Positions 19,115-27,375 of a stretch of DNA of 64,000 nt are shown here, in pieces. Numbering within the stretch: position 1 is the stretch's first letter; the number at the start of each line of letters is the position of its first letter. The stretch comes from Desulfobacteraceae bacterium (GTDB taxonomy: Bacteria > Desulfobacterota > Desulfobacteria > Desulfobacterales > Desulfobacteraceae): NCBI GenBank assembly GCA_024225635.1, contig JAAEMK010000691.1, forward strand, positions 24,270 to 88,269. The letters run 5' to 3'. Both the position numbers and the translations under genes were made by a program. The notes beneath the pieces were generated by a model that searched no databases, was not told the origin of the DNA, and saw nothing but the letters and a program-made list of their open reading frames with translations.

Positions 19115-19489
19115 TTACAACAGAAAGAAAACAACCCCTCCAAGCCCCAGAACAGAGAACAGTCCCATGAGCAGCAGGCCAAAACGGCTGGCATCATCCC
19201 GCCTTCTTGCCCTGGTAACACTCAACATAAGGCCGATGCTGCTCATTATCGATCCGGCAAAGGCAAGCCAGAAAAGATATCTGACAAACTCAATATCCCA
19301 CCATGTCCTGATATCAAGCCGGTAAACCCTGTCAAAAAAACTCTCAAACTCGGGTTTTGCCCTTTCCGTCACGATCAGGATCAGAGCTATGACAACCCAG
19401 GAGAGCGCATTAAAAAGAGTCAGGAGCCTTGTCCAGGCGTCCTTCTTCCCACGCCGGTCTCTAATATTATTTTTTTGTGCTGTTTTCAT
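19115..19489 (-). CDS. Hypothetical membrane protein
   Basis: A 124-residue protein with a basic N-terminus and three hydrophobic helices (residues about 25-42, 68-88 and 105-124). A loop between helices 1 and 2 is charged and aromatic (RAKPEFESFFDRVYRLDIRT). No family is recognised. It is the first of three minus-strand genes (this one, the receiver protein, and the exported protein at 17771), separated from the second by 133 bp. It starts only 35 bp from the divergent cheR start. Confidence 0.6.
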   Translation of the reverse strand: MKTAQKNNIRDRRGKKDAWTRLLTLFNALSWVVIALILIVTERAKPEFESFFDRVYRLDIRTWWDIEFVRYLFWLAFAGSIMSSIGLMLSVTRARRRDDASRFGLLLMGLFSVLGLGGVVFFLL

Positions 19490-19524
19490 TTGCTTTTATA
19501 ACCATCCTATATTAAAGTTTTCCC

Positions 19525-20328
19525 ATGAGCTCACCCATAGACCTCAATAACAAAGACTTCAATGAACTTTCTCAATTAGTATACAATGAATGCGGGATCA
19601 ATATCCACAAGGGAAAACTTGAGCTCCTAAAATCAAAAATCGCGAAACGCATGCGCATAACAAAGATCTCCTCCACCTCTCTCTATCTTCAACACCTGAA
19701 AAAAAATAAAAGTGAGATCACCGAATTCATCGACACCGTCACAACAAACCACTCGTTCTTTTTCAGGGAGAACCGGGGCATTGAAGCCATCATCGAACAC
19801 CTCTCCAAACAAAACACCGGTACAAGCAAAAATTTCAAGCTTTGGTGCGCAGCCTGCTCCACCGGCGACGAGCCTTACTCCGTTACCGTGCAGATGCTTG
19901 AACGGGACCTCTCCTTCTCGCTTCTTGCCACGGACATCTCCCACTCGGTACTAAAAACGGCCGCCAGGGGCATCTATAGCGTGGATCGGGTGAGAAACGT
20001 CCCCACCCCCGTACTTCACCGTTATTTCCAGAAGGGCACGGGCAAAAGCGAAGGTTTTATCCGGGTCAGGAAAGAGATTCAGCGGCACATCGCCTTCAAG
20101 AAGTTCAACCTCATAACAGATCCCATCCCAACCCAGTCATTCGATGTGGTGCTATGCAGAAATGTGATGATCTACTTTGACAACCCCACAACGGAAAAAG
20201 TGGTTAACAAGCTCTACCAGGCCCTTGTTCCCGGGGGATTATTTATCATTGGCCAGGCAGAGAGCCTGCTTAACATGGACCACAAGTTCAAACCCGCAAC
20301 AAACATCCCTTCAACCCACATAAAATAG
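19525..20328 (+). CDS. CheR-type protein-glutamate methyltransferase
   Basis: A 267-residue protein with the CheR layout: an alpha-helical N-terminal domain (to about residue 75) followed by an SAM-dependent methyltransferase domain. TTNHSFFFRE is the typical CheR joint. WCAACSTGDEPYSV is the SAM-binding motif I, and VLCRNVMIYFD and QALVPGGLFIIGQAESL are motifs IV-VI. CheR methylates glutamates of chemoreceptors, or other targets in non-chemotaxis pathways. No CheA, CheB or receptor gene is in the window, so it is an orphan copy. Both ends are close to other genes, and it converges with ppsR (10 bp gap). Confidence 0.93.
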   Translation: MSSPIDLNNKDFNELSQLVYNECGINIHKGKLELLKSKIAKRMRITKISSTSLYLQHLKKNKSEITEFIDTVTTNHSFFFRENRGIEAIIEHLSKQNTGTSKNFKLWCAACSTGDEPYSVTVQMLERDLSFSLLATDISHSVLKTAARGIYSVDRVRNVPTPVLHRYFQKGTGKSEGFIRVRKEIQRHIAFKKFNLITDPIPTQSFDVVLCRNVMIYFDNPTTEKVVNKLYQALVPGGLFIIGQAESLLNMDHKFKPATNIPSTHIK

Positions 20329-20338
20329 AAGTACGAAC

Positions 20339-21193
20339 TCATCGTTTATGGGCCTGGGACTTAAACCGCCTTGTGATCATCTCGATGATCTCCTCCGCGC
20401 TCGTCTCAATGGGCTTGCTGCTGACATCAACCATGGAGAAGCCTTGGGTGATGTAATATTTTCTTGCCTTTTCGATCTCCATGCTGATCTCCTCCCTGGA
20501 GGTATAGGAATACATGTCCGAGGTGCCAAGGCTCTCCTGCCTCATCTTTCGATGGGCCTTGAGCTGCTCAAGGTTGATGTTCAGGGCGATGATGCGCCTG
20601 CGGTCGATCTTCTTCAGTACCTCGGGCATGGGCACGCCGATCACCAGGGGAACATTGGCCACCTTCCACCCCAGAACAGCCAAATACATTGAAAGAGGGG
20701 TCTTGCCGGCCCTGGAGAGTCCCACAAGGACAATCTCAGCCTCGGTCAGGTCATCCGGATTCACCCCGTCATCATGGGCCAGGGCATATTCGATGGCAGA
20801 GACCTGGGCAAGGTCCACATGGTGGATTTTCCTGTAGAGCCCGGGCTGCTCAATGGGATCATCATCAAGGAAATTCTGTATCTTGGAAAGCACGGGCCCC
20901 ATGAGGTCGATGGTCACCAGGCCCTCCTCCATGCCCTTAACGGTCAGATAGCGCCTGAGATCCGCGTTCACCATGGTGTGGACAATGAGACTGTCCGTAT
21001 CCAGGGTCTTTTCGATGAGATCATCAACCTGGGATTCGGTCCTGATGTGGGGGACCTTGACAACGGTGATGTCGTTATTGGGAAACTGAACCAGGGCGCT
21101 CTGGATCAGATGGTAGGCGTTGATCCCCTCCCCGCAGGAGGCGATATATATCATATGAAATTTGTTGTTTGCAAGTTCTCCAACCAACCCCAT
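20339..21193 (-). CDS. ppsR: PEP synthase/PPDK regulatory kinase-pyrophosphorylase (DUF299)
   Basis: A 284-residue protein of the bifunctional kinase/Pi-dependent pyrophosphorylase family. The P-loop-like VGLSRAGKTPLSMYLA (near 155-170) is the family signature, and LGWKVANVPLV follows as expected. The family uses ADP to phosphorylate, and phosphate to dephosphorylate, a threonine on phosphoenolpyruvate synthase or pyruvate phosphate dikinase, switching flux between pyruvate and PEP. AAAGGA stands in front of the ATG. The target enzyme gene is not in the window. Confidence 0.93.
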   Translation of the reverse strand: MGLVGELANNKFHMIYIASCGEGINAYHLIQSALVQFPNNDITVVKVPHIRTESQVDDLIEKTLDTDSLIVHTMVNADLRRYLTVKGMEEGLVTIDLMGPVLSKIQNFLDDDPIEQPGLYRKIHHVDLAQVSAIEYALAHDDGVNPDDLTEAEIVLVGLSRAGKTPLSMYLAVLGWKVANVPLVIGVPMPEVLKKIDRRRIIALNINLEQLKAHRKMRQESLGTSDMYSYTSREEISMEIEKARKYYITQGFSMVDVSSKPIETSAEEIIEMITRRFKSQAHKR

Positions 21194-21356
21194 TGTTTTT
21201 CCTTTATTCTATCAAATAATTGGGTTATTAATAAGCTGTCAGTGAGGGTGGCCATAGCCGTTACATACTCACTGTTCACTGCTGAAAAAGGGATATATCC
21301 CAACAGGCAGGCAGAGTCAATTGCATTGATCGTAAATCAACCCATGGGAAACTGGA

Positions 21357-21788
21357 ATGACACACAGAGACAGAGGCAACTACACAAAAAAACATTCGGA
21401 CAAACAGATAGATCCCGAGGCAAAACAACTTCTTGAAGCAAGCGCCGGACAGGGAAAGATAACCTGTGCTTCGGTCCATGGCGCAGCAAAAACGCTCGGC
21501 ATCACACCGGCCGAGGCCGGCGCCCAGGCCGATCTACTGGAGCTGAGACTGATACGCTGTTCCCTTGGCCTGTTCGGCCATGACACCGGCGCCAACACCC
21601 TTCCCCCCATGGAAACGGTCCCGGAGACGCTTGCGCAGCTTTTGGACCAAACGTCAGATGACGGCCGAATCTCCTGCCGTGACTGCTGGAACATAGCAAA
21701 GACCCTGAAACTCAAACGGATGGAGGTCGCTTCGGCCTGCGAAGCCAGGGGGCTTCGGATAAAACCCTGCCAATTAGGGGCATTTTAG
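21357..21788 (+). CDS. Hypothetical protein with a twofold internal repeat
   Basis: A 143-residue cytoplasmic protein of unknown family. Two related units of about 40 residues can be aligned by eye: GQGKITCASVHGAAKTLGIT near residue 31 and DDGRISCRDCWNIAKTLKLK near 101, each followed by a helix with a xxEVASACE/AEAGAQAD pattern and a LRLIRCSLG/LRIKPCQLG end. Each unit looks like a helix-turn-helix-like domain. Cysteines recur at equivalent places. It is 16 bp upstream of the DUF503 gene on the same strand. The start is uncertain, as no strong ribosome site is visible. Confidence 0.65.
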   Translation: MTHRDRGNYTKKHSDKQIDPEAKQLLEASAGQGKITCASVHGAAKTLGITPAEAGAQADLLELRLIRCSLGLFGHDTGANTLPPMETVPETLAQLLDQTSDDGRISCRDCWNIAKTLKLKRMEVASACEARGLRIKPCQLGAF

Positions 21789-21804
21789 GGAAGAGAATCC
21801 AGGT

Positions 21805-22092
21805 ATGGTAACAGGTACGGGAAAAATAGTGTTCCGGCTCCACGGCTGCAACTCTTTAAAGGAAAAACGGGCCATCGTCAAAGCCATGATCAACCGGATA
21901 AAAAACCGGTTCAACGTCTCCATTGCAGAGACAGCCTACAACGAAAGCCTTTTAAAGGCCGAGATAGGTTTTTCCATTACCGGGAACAACCGGCGAACCG
22001 TCAACTCCATCATGGACAAGGTCTTTAATATGGCGGAAGAAATGGGCCTTGCCCAGATCATCGACAGCGAAATGGAGATCCTCTCCTGGTAA
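21805..22092 (+). CDS. DUF503 (YlxP-like) family protein
   Basis: A 95-residue protein matching the DUF503/YlxP family over its whole length: CNSLKEKRAIVKAMINRIKN is the signature, followed by FNVSIAET and a C-terminal MDKVFNMAEE. The family often lies beside infB and rbfA and is thought to have a role in ribosome maturation or RNA metabolism. Here it is away from those genes, behind a hypothetical gene. GGGAAGAG precedes the ATG. Confidence 0.9.
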   Translation: MVTGTGKIVFRLHGCNSLKEKRAIVKAMINRIKNRFNVSIAETAYNESLLKAEIGFSITGNNRRTVNSIMDKVFNMAEEMGLAQIIDSEMEILSW

Positions 22093-22098
22093 GCGGGG

Positions 22099-22503
22099 TT
22101 ACCGGTGTTTTGCCCGTGCCCGTTTTTTTCTCCTTTGCTTCTGCTTCCTGAGCCGCTGGATCTTCTTGTCGTCCGGTCCCGTGCCGGTCATATGGGCTTC
22201 CACCTTGTCGGCAAGGAGCCGAAGGGCAAGGAAGCGGTTAAGGTGCTGGGAGCGTTCCCGGCCGCACTTCACCGATATGGCGGTCGGCAGATGACGCAAA
22301 AACACGGCCACCGAGGTCTTGTTCACCTTCTGGCCGCCCCGGCCCGAAGCCTTGACGAACTTCTCCTCGATCTCCTCCCGTTTTATGCCAAGGTCCTTGA
22401 GACGCTTCTCAAGGGCCTTGACCTTTTCAATGCCCGGTCCCACTGTTTTTACTCCTTTTACGCATTGACTTAATCCTTCCATCCATACTATAGTTTCACC
22501 CAT
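22099..22503 (-). CDS. Peptide chain release factor-like protein (RF-1 domain only)
   Basis: A 134-residue protein; the ATG eight codons in (22482) is an alternative start. It carries ASGRGGQKVNKTSVAV, the class I release-factor GGQ motif with its following glutamine-lysine context, and an arginine/lysine-rich C-terminus (KQKQRRKKRARAK) like that of stalled-ribosome rescue factors. It lacks codon-recognition domains. Proteins of this build (ArfB and mtRF-R-like) release peptides from stalled ribosomes. The tail and compact size fit ribosome rescue, but its assignment to ArfB proper is not certain because the N-terminal part differs. Confidence 0.85.
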   Translation of the reverse strand: MGETIVWMEGLSQCVKGVKTVGPGIEKVKALEKRLKDLGIKREEIEEKFVKASGRGGQKVNKTSVAVFLRHLPTAISVKCGRERSQHLNRFLALRLLADKVEAHMTGTGPDDKKIQRLRKQKQRRKKRARAKHR

Positions 22504-22590
22504 ACCATGGCCGGCCTGTTGCGGTTGAACGTAAATTCCAACGTTAACAGGTCACACGCTTATTAACAATACAAATGATGATTGCGGACA

Positions 22591-22746
22591 ATGGCCTCAA
22601 ACAAATACACATGCAATGAGTACCGGGAAGAGATGATCCTCATGGCCCTTCAAAAACGGCTGGCAACATCGGACCTCACCCCCAGGGAACGCCGGGAAAT
22701 CCAGGAAGAGATCAAACGTGTAGAAGCCTCCATGGGCATGGATTAG
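22591..22746 (+). CDS. Small conserved-looking protein (51 residues)
   Basis: A short frame of 51 codons from ATG 22591 to TAG 22746. The product begins MASNKYTCNEYREEMILMAL and ends with an ERREIQEEIKRVEASMGMD helix, so it is probably two amphipathic helices with a TPRER turn between them. It lies 10 bp before the histidine kinase gene, with the kinase's ribosome site overlapping its stop region, so the two are probably co-transcribed. I believe similar short proteins occur in related sulfate reducers, but this is from memory and unchecked. Confidence 0.6.
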   Translation: MASNKYTCNEYREEMILMALQKRLATSDLTPRERREIQEEIKRVEASMGMD

Positions 22747-22756
22747 GAGATACGTC

Positions 22757-23983
22757 TTGGACACGGCTAAGGCCCTGGAACTTGAAAACAGCGCCCTGAA
22801 ACAGGAACTTCTGGAGAGCAACCTGGAAAAGGAACTCCATGAGACCTTGATCAATGCCGTTGACGATCCCCTGTTCCTCATCAACGGCAGCGGCATTCTC
22901 CTTAAGGCAAACGCCGCGGCCATGGAACGCTATGGTTTTCAAAAAGGAGACCTGTTCCACGGCACCATCTGGGAACGCCTCCCCCCAACCCTGGCAAAGG
23001 AGTGGAAGGAGGAGATTGCCAAGGTCATTCGAAAACGATCCGAAAACAGGTTCCAGTTTGACCACGGCCAGAGGATCAAGGAGCTTTTGATATGGCCCGC
23101 CTTTGACGCAAAGGGAAGGCTGAGCGCCTTCACCCTGATGGAGAAGGATATCACCAGACATATCCGCGCCCTGGAACGCCATAACCTGTTCCAGGAGGAA
23201 GAGGCGTGCACCGACCAGCAGATGCTCCACGCCTCAACCCTGATCAACCTCGGCACCCTGGTCGCCGGCATGGCCCATGAGATCAGCAATCCCAATGCGT
23301 TTATCATGACAAACGCCCCCCTCCTTGAACGGCTCTGGACGGATCTTCTGGAAACCATGGACGACCGGCTGGAACCGGCCGGAATCCAGGCCGGAGGTTT
23401 CACGTATCAGGAGATCCGGGAGACCATCCCTGAGCTTTTGCGGGGGATCAACGACGGGGCTTCAAGGATCGACATCATTGTCAAGAGTCTCCGCTCGTTC
23501 TCACGGCCCGATCCCTATGGGGCGCTTGTCCCGGTTTGCCTCAACGCCGTGGTCAAGACCGCCCTTCTGTTCCTGAACAATGAAATAAGAAAATCCACCA
23601 AACACTTTTCCACGGATCTTGACAGGTTGCTTCCCTCCGTGGCAGGCATCCCCCAGCGCCTGGAACAGGTGATCATCAACCTTCTGCTCAACGCCTGCCA
23701 GGCCCTGCCCCGGCCGGACCGGAAGATCATCCTTTCCACCCGTACCCGGGAAAACAATGCAATTCTCACCGTGACCGATGAAGGGTGCGGCATAGACCAG
23801 GAAAGCCTGGATAGAATCTTCGAGCCGTTTTTCACCACAAAGACAGATATCAAGGGCACGGGCCTTGGACTCTCCATAACCAAAAAAATCGTCAAAGAGC
23901 ACCACGGCTGGATCGAATTTCAATCCGAACCCGGCCTTGGCACCCGTGTCACTGTTGGATTTCCCGCCATGAAAGGAGAGTAG
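22757..23983 (+). CDS. PAS-domain sensor histidine kinase
   Basis: A 408-residue soluble kinase. The TTG start follows GGAGA seven bases earlier. A short coiled coil leads into a PAS domain (about residues 27-140, with LINAVDDPLFLINGSGILLK). The H-box is AGMAHEISNPNAF with His174. The ATPase domain has the N-box (INLLLNACQAL), G1 (VTDEGCGID), F (IFEPFFTTK) and G2 (GTGLGLSITKKIV). There is no membrane helix, so it senses a cytoplasmic cue. Its stop is one base before the TTG of the NtrC-type regulator gene, which is its obvious partner. Confidence 0.94.
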   Translation: MDTAKALELENSALKQELLESNLEKELHETLINAVDDPLFLINGSGILLKANAAAMERYGFQKGDLFHGTIWERLPPTLAKEWKEEIAKVIRKRSENRFQFDHGQRIKELLIWPAFDAKGRLSAFTLMEKDITRHIRALERHNLFQEEEACTDQQMLHASTLINLGTLVAGMAHEISNPNAFIMTNAPLLERLWTDLLETMDDRLEPAGIQAGGFTYQEIRETIPELLRGINDGASRIDIIVKSLRSFSRPDPYGALVPVCLNAVVKTALLFLNNEIRKSTKHFSTDLDRLLPSVAGIPQRLEQVIINLLLNACQALPRPDRKIILSTRTRENNAILTVTDEGCGIDQESLDRIFEPFFTTKTDIKGTGLGLSITKKIVKEHHGWIEFQSEPGLGTRVTVGFPAMKGE

Positions 23984-23984
23984 T

Positions 23985-25391
23985 TTGGCAAATTTCCCGT
24001 CAAGACCCGTCCTCATCGTGGATGATGAAGAGCATATCCTCACCGGCTTTTCCGCCGAACTGAAGTACAACGGCATCAAAAACATCATCACCTGCAACTC
24101 GTCACTCGAAGTCATGGAAATCCTGGGAAAGAACCATGTGAGCATGATCTTCCTGGATCTCATGATGCCGGGCCTCTCAGGCAGGGAGCTTCTATCTAAA
24201 ATAACCGAGGCCCATCCCAGCGTCCCGGTGGTTGTGGTCACCGCCTCCAACGATATCGAAACCGCTGTTGCCTGCATGAAACAAGGCGCCCACGATTTTC
24301 TTTCAAAACCCGTGGAACAGGGGCGGCTGGCCTCCGTGTGCAGGCACACCATCGAATACGGTGAGATGAAGCTCGAGATAAACCGACTCAGCACCACACT
24401 GCTGGACAATGGCAAAATCCTGGCCCCGGCCTTTAAAAACATCATCACCCAGGACCCTGCCATGGAAGCCATCTTCAGGTATGTGGACTCCGTTGCCTCA
24501 ACGAGCCAGCCCCTGTTCATCACGGGGGAGACAGGCACGGGCAAGGATCTTATCGCCGGCGCCGTCCATGGGCTCAGCCAACGGGAGGGAAAACTGGTCA
24601 AGGTCAACACGGCAGGGCTCGACGACACCATGTTTTCAGACACCCTGTTCGGACATGCAAAGGGGGCATACACCGGAGCGGACACCCCAAGGCCGGGTCT
24701 TGTGGAAAAGGCCGGGGCCGGAACCCTCTTCCTCGATGAGATCGGCGATCTCTCCCCCCTGTCCCAGGTAAAGCTCCTCGGCCTGATCCAGGACCGTGAA
24801 TACCTCAGGATCGGTGATGACAGGACCCGGTACTCGGACGCAAGGATCGTCGCGGCCACCAACATCGCCTGCAGCGACCTCAACGACAGCAAAAAATTCA
24901 GGCGGGATCTCTACTTCAGGCTCATGACCCACCACGTGCACCTGCCTCCGTTAAGAAAGAGGCCCGGGGATATTCCCCTTCTGATCGACCATTTCATCGC
25001 AAAGGCATCCCGGAATCTTCAGAAGGAACCGCCCGGTGCGGATGGAGCGATCTACACCCTGCTTTCAGGTTACCGTTTTCCGGGAAACGTGAGGGAGCTC
25101 GAGGCCATGGTCTTTGATGCCGTCTCAACCTGCACGGCCTCAAACCTTGATACAGGGGTTTTCCAAAAACACATGGAATCGTCAGGCGTCCAACCCGGAC
25201 CGGAACCGGCCGAAACACCACCCCGGAAAACCGGAACCGAATTTTCAACCTTCCACACCCTGCCCACCCTCAAAGACGCCTGCGACCTCCTTGTCAAGGA
25301 GGCCATGAAACGATCCGGCGGCAACCAGGCCCAGGCCGCCAGGATGCTCGGCATCTCACGCCAGGCCCTGAACAAACGGATCAAGGGATAG
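23985..25391 (+). CDS. Sigma-54-dependent response regulator (NtrC family)
   Basis: A 468-residue protein from a TTG start coupled to the kinase gene. The receiver domain (1-125) has phospho-acceptor Asp58 in IFLDLMMPG and Lys108 in LSKP. The AAA+ domain has Walker A GETGTGKD (181-188), the sigma-54 contact loop as GAYTGA (227-232, the Tyr variant of GAFTGA), and LFLDEIGDL Walker B. The C-terminal Fis-type helix-turn-helix is GGNQAQAARMLGISRQALNK. It should activate sigma-54 promoters after phosphorylation. No -24/-12 promoter was found in the window, so its target genes are unknown. Confidence 0.95.
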   Translation: MANFPSRPVLIVDDEEHILTGFSAELKYNGIKNIITCNSSLEVMEILGKNHVSMIFLDLMMPGLSGRELLSKITEAHPSVPVVVVTASNDIETAVACMKQGAHDFLSKPVEQGRLASVCRHTIEYGEMKLEINRLSTTLLDNGKILAPAFKNIITQDPAMEAIFRYVDSVASTSQPLFITGETGTGKDLIAGAVHGLSQREGKLVKVNTAGLDDTMFSDTLFGHAKGAYTGADTPRPGLVEKAGAGTLFLDEIGDLSPLSQVKLLGLIQDREYLRIGDDRTRYSDARIVAATNIACSDLNDSKKFRRDLYFRLMTHHVHLPPLRKRPGDIPLLIDHFIAKASRNLQKEPPGADGAIYTLLSGYRFPGNVRELEAMVFDAVSTCTASNLDTGVFQKHMESSGVQPGPEPAETPPRKTGTEFSTFHTLPTLKDACDLLVKEAMKRSGGNQAQAARMLGISRQALNKRIKG

Positions 25392-25399
25392 TCCATATT

Positions 25400-25472
25400 G
25401 GGGTCAGGCTTTCCTTATTGTCCCTTTTGCTGGAAAACTTCAGGCTGGTGACAATAAGAAAAGCCTGACCCC
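25400..25472. repeat. REP/REPIN-like inverted repeat, long hairpin
   Basis: Arms at 25400-25422 and 25450-25472 are 23 bp each, complementary except one G-T type mismatch, with a 27-base loop. The arms begin GGGGTCAGGC and end TTATTGTC. This is the form of the mobile REP-like hairpins associated with REP-associated tyrosine transposases. It sits between the convergent regulator gene and sat-cysC gene and may also end transcription in both directions. No such transposase gene is in the window. Confidence 0.7.
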
Positions 25473-25541
25473 GGCTGTCGTTGTGGTGGCTACCGCCACA
25501 TAGTGGCCGAAGTTATGATCAACCCCAAAAGTTAATAACCG

Positions 25542-27263
25542 TTATACAAACCCCTTCTGGCTGATGTAGAGAAGGATCTCCTGGGCTGCCTCGTCCGGTG
25601 TAAGGTCGGTGGTATCGATGCGCAGCTCCGGGGAGACAGGCACCTCGTAGGGATCGTCCACCCCTGTAAATCCCTTTAAAAGCCCTGCCCTTGCCTTGGC
25701 GTACATTCCTTTTCGGTCCCGTTTTTCACACTCGGCAATGGGGGTTGACACATGGACCTCGAAAAAGCCGCCGTGTTCCTCAACCACCGCCCGCACCTCG
25801 GCCCGGGTCTTTTCATAGGGGGCAATGGGAGCACAGATGGCGACCCCGCGGTTCTTTGTGATCTCGGACGCCACAAATCCCATGCGCCGTACATTGATGT
25901 CCCGGTGTTCCCGGGAGAAATTAAGTTCGCTGGAGAGGTTTCGTCTCACGATATCACCGTCAAGCAGGGTCACGGGCCGGGTTCCCATCTCCATGTTTCT
26001 GGCATAGAGCACCTTTGCGATGGTGGATTTTCCGGCACCGGAAAGTCCTGTGAGAAACACGGTAAAGCCCTGGTTGGCAGGAGGCGGATATGATTTTCTC
26101 AATTCGGCCACCACCTCCGGAAAGGTCGCCCACCCAGGCACTTTTTTTCCAGCCCGAATCCGGTTTCGAATATCCGTTCCGGTGAGAGAGAGGGTTTCTG
26201 TCTCCTTGGGGACATTACTTGCGGCCCTGTACTCATCCTCAAAGGGAAGATAAACCATCTCCTCAAAGGAGACCACATCCACCCCCACTTCGGAAGCAGC
26301 CTCCCTGGAAACCAGGGTGGCGTCGTCATAGTTGTAAAACGGCTCGCCACTGCTGTTTTTTCCAGGACTTGCGTGGTCGTGGCCAATGACAAAATGGGTG
26401 CAGCCGTAATTCTTACCGATGATCATGTGCAAGAGCGCATCCCTGGGACCGGCCATCCTGGGAGCAAGGGGAAGCAGGTTCAGGACAAAAGAGTCCGGGG
26501 GGTAGTGGGAAGCGACCTGCCTAAGACACCGTATCCGGGTGTAATGGTCAAAATCACCCGGACGTGTCACCCCGGCCACAGGCAGGAGAAGAAGGTTTGC
26601 CCTGGCATCCCGCATGGCCTGGATGGTCATCTCGAACTGGGGCCTGTGCAAGGGCTGGTGGGTCTGGAATCCCACGACACGCTTCCAGCCAAGCCGCGCA
26701 AAAACGTTTCTTACCTCCTGGGGACGCCTGCGGATCTGCTTGAAATCGGAATGGATGGGAAGGTTCAGCGCTTCGATGCCTCCGCCGATGTAGTACCTGC
26801 CGGATTTTTCAAAAAGGTAACGGACACCGGGATGCTTCCTCTCCGTGGTGCCGTAGATGGCAAGAGCCTCTTTCTCCATATCCAGGGGCCAGATATCCTC
26901 CACCGTCATCACCCCGAGGAGAAAGCCCTCCCCGTCCCGAAGCACCACGGACTGCCCCGTCTCCAGGGTTGCGGCAAAGGTTTCGGAGACATCAAGACAG
27001 ATGGGAACGGGCCAAAGCTCTCCCGTTGAAAGGCGCATGCGGTCCAGCACGGCCTCGTAATCGATCTGCTTCATGAATCCGTCAAGCGGGGAGTAAGCCC
27101 CGGTCACCAGGAGCTCAAAATCGCAAATCTGCCGATCGTTGAGAATCACGTCCGGCATGGTGGGGGTGAGGCTCTTCAACAGAGCCTTTCTCTCGTCATC
27201 AGCTAGAAGATCGACAAGCACGCTATCGTCACCATGGGGTTTAGCAATAGATGAAGTTGTCAT
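25542..27263 (-). CDS. Bifunctional ATP sulfurylase / APS kinase
   Basis: A 573-residue fusion. The PUA-like and sulfurylase catalytic domains cover about 1-395 and the APS kinase about 398-573. The kinase domain is canonical: P-loop GLSGAGKS (406-413), LLDGD, and RRMGFVASEI. The sulfurylase has GHDHASPG (294-301), but the usual QTRNPxHRAH signature reads QTHQPLHRPQ (200-209), so the second His and the Arg-Asn pair are replaced. If active it makes APS from sulfate and ATP and then PAPS, for assimilation or sulfation; dissimilatory sulfate reduction does not need PAPS. There is no ribosome site, and the predicted start of transcription coincides with the ATG. Confidence 0.92.
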   Translation of the reverse strand: MTTSSIAKPHGDDSVLVDLLADDERKALLKSLTPTMPDVILNDRQICDFELLVTGAYSPLDGFMKQIDYEAVLDRMRLSTGELWPVPICLDVSETFAATLETGQSVVLRDGEGFLLGVMTVEDIWPLDMEKEALAIYGTTERKHPGVRYLFEKSGRYYIGGGIEALNLPIHSDFKQIRRRPQEVRNVFARLGWKRVVGFQTHQPLHRPQFEMTIQAMRDARANLLLLPVAGVTRPGDFDHYTRIRCLRQVASHYPPDSFVLNLLPLAPRMAGPRDALLHMIIGKNYGCTHFVIGHDHASPGKNSSGEPFYNYDDATLVSREAASEVGVDVVSFEEMVYLPFEDEYRAASNVPKETETLSLTGTDIRNRIRAGKKVPGWATFPEVVAELRKSYPPPANQGFTVFLTGLSGAGKSTIAKVLYARNMEMGTRPVTLLDGDIVRRNLSSELNFSREHRDINVRRMGFVASEITKNRGVAICAPIAPYEKTRAEVRAVVEEHGGFFEVHVSTPIAECEKRDRKGMYAKARAGLLKGFTGVDDPYEVPVSPELRIDTTDLTPDEAAQEILLYISQKGFV

Positions 27264-27270
27264 GGAAAAA

Positions 27271-27299
27271 CAATTAATCGATTACAGCACCCCTGTCAA
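27271..27299 (-). promoter_or_regulatory. Predicted sigma-70 promoter of sat-cysC
   Basis: On the minus strand TTGACA lies at 27299-27294 and TAATTG at 27276-27271, with a 17-base spacer. The -35 is perfect and the -10 weak. Transcription would begin at about 27264, directly at the sat ATG (27263), which agrees with the lack of a ribosome binding site. Confidence 0.45.
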
Positions 27300-27312
27300 C
27301 AGGTTTACACAA

Positions 27313-27346
27313 GGTGAGGTCCATGGTTGAACCTCACCCTTTTTTA
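27313..27346 (+). terminator. Hairpin followed by T-run between sat and SLOG-like gene
   Basis: GGTGAGGT (27313-27320) pairs with ACCTCACC (27331-27338), with a 10-base loop, followed by CTTTTTT. The T-run is on the plus strand, where no gene reads in. On the minus strand it lies behind the SLOG-like gene and may act weakly there. Confidence 0.4.
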
Positions 27347-27375
27347 CATTCCGATCTGACCGCTATTAAGAAGGC

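Noticed and set aside
18982-19221. Extended N-terminus of the receiver-domain protein
   Set aside because: The extra part (Cys-rich, no homology by eye) overlaps the next gene, and the ATG at 18981 has a good ribosome site and signal peptide.
19490-19524. Sigma-54 promoter before cheR
   Set aside because: No GG/GC pair with correct spacing was found; the 35-bp gap shows only AT-rich sequence.
23501-24892. 463-codon minus-strand frame across the kinase/NtrC genes
   Set aside because: It runs antisense to two genes with intact motifs and has no domain or ribosome site.
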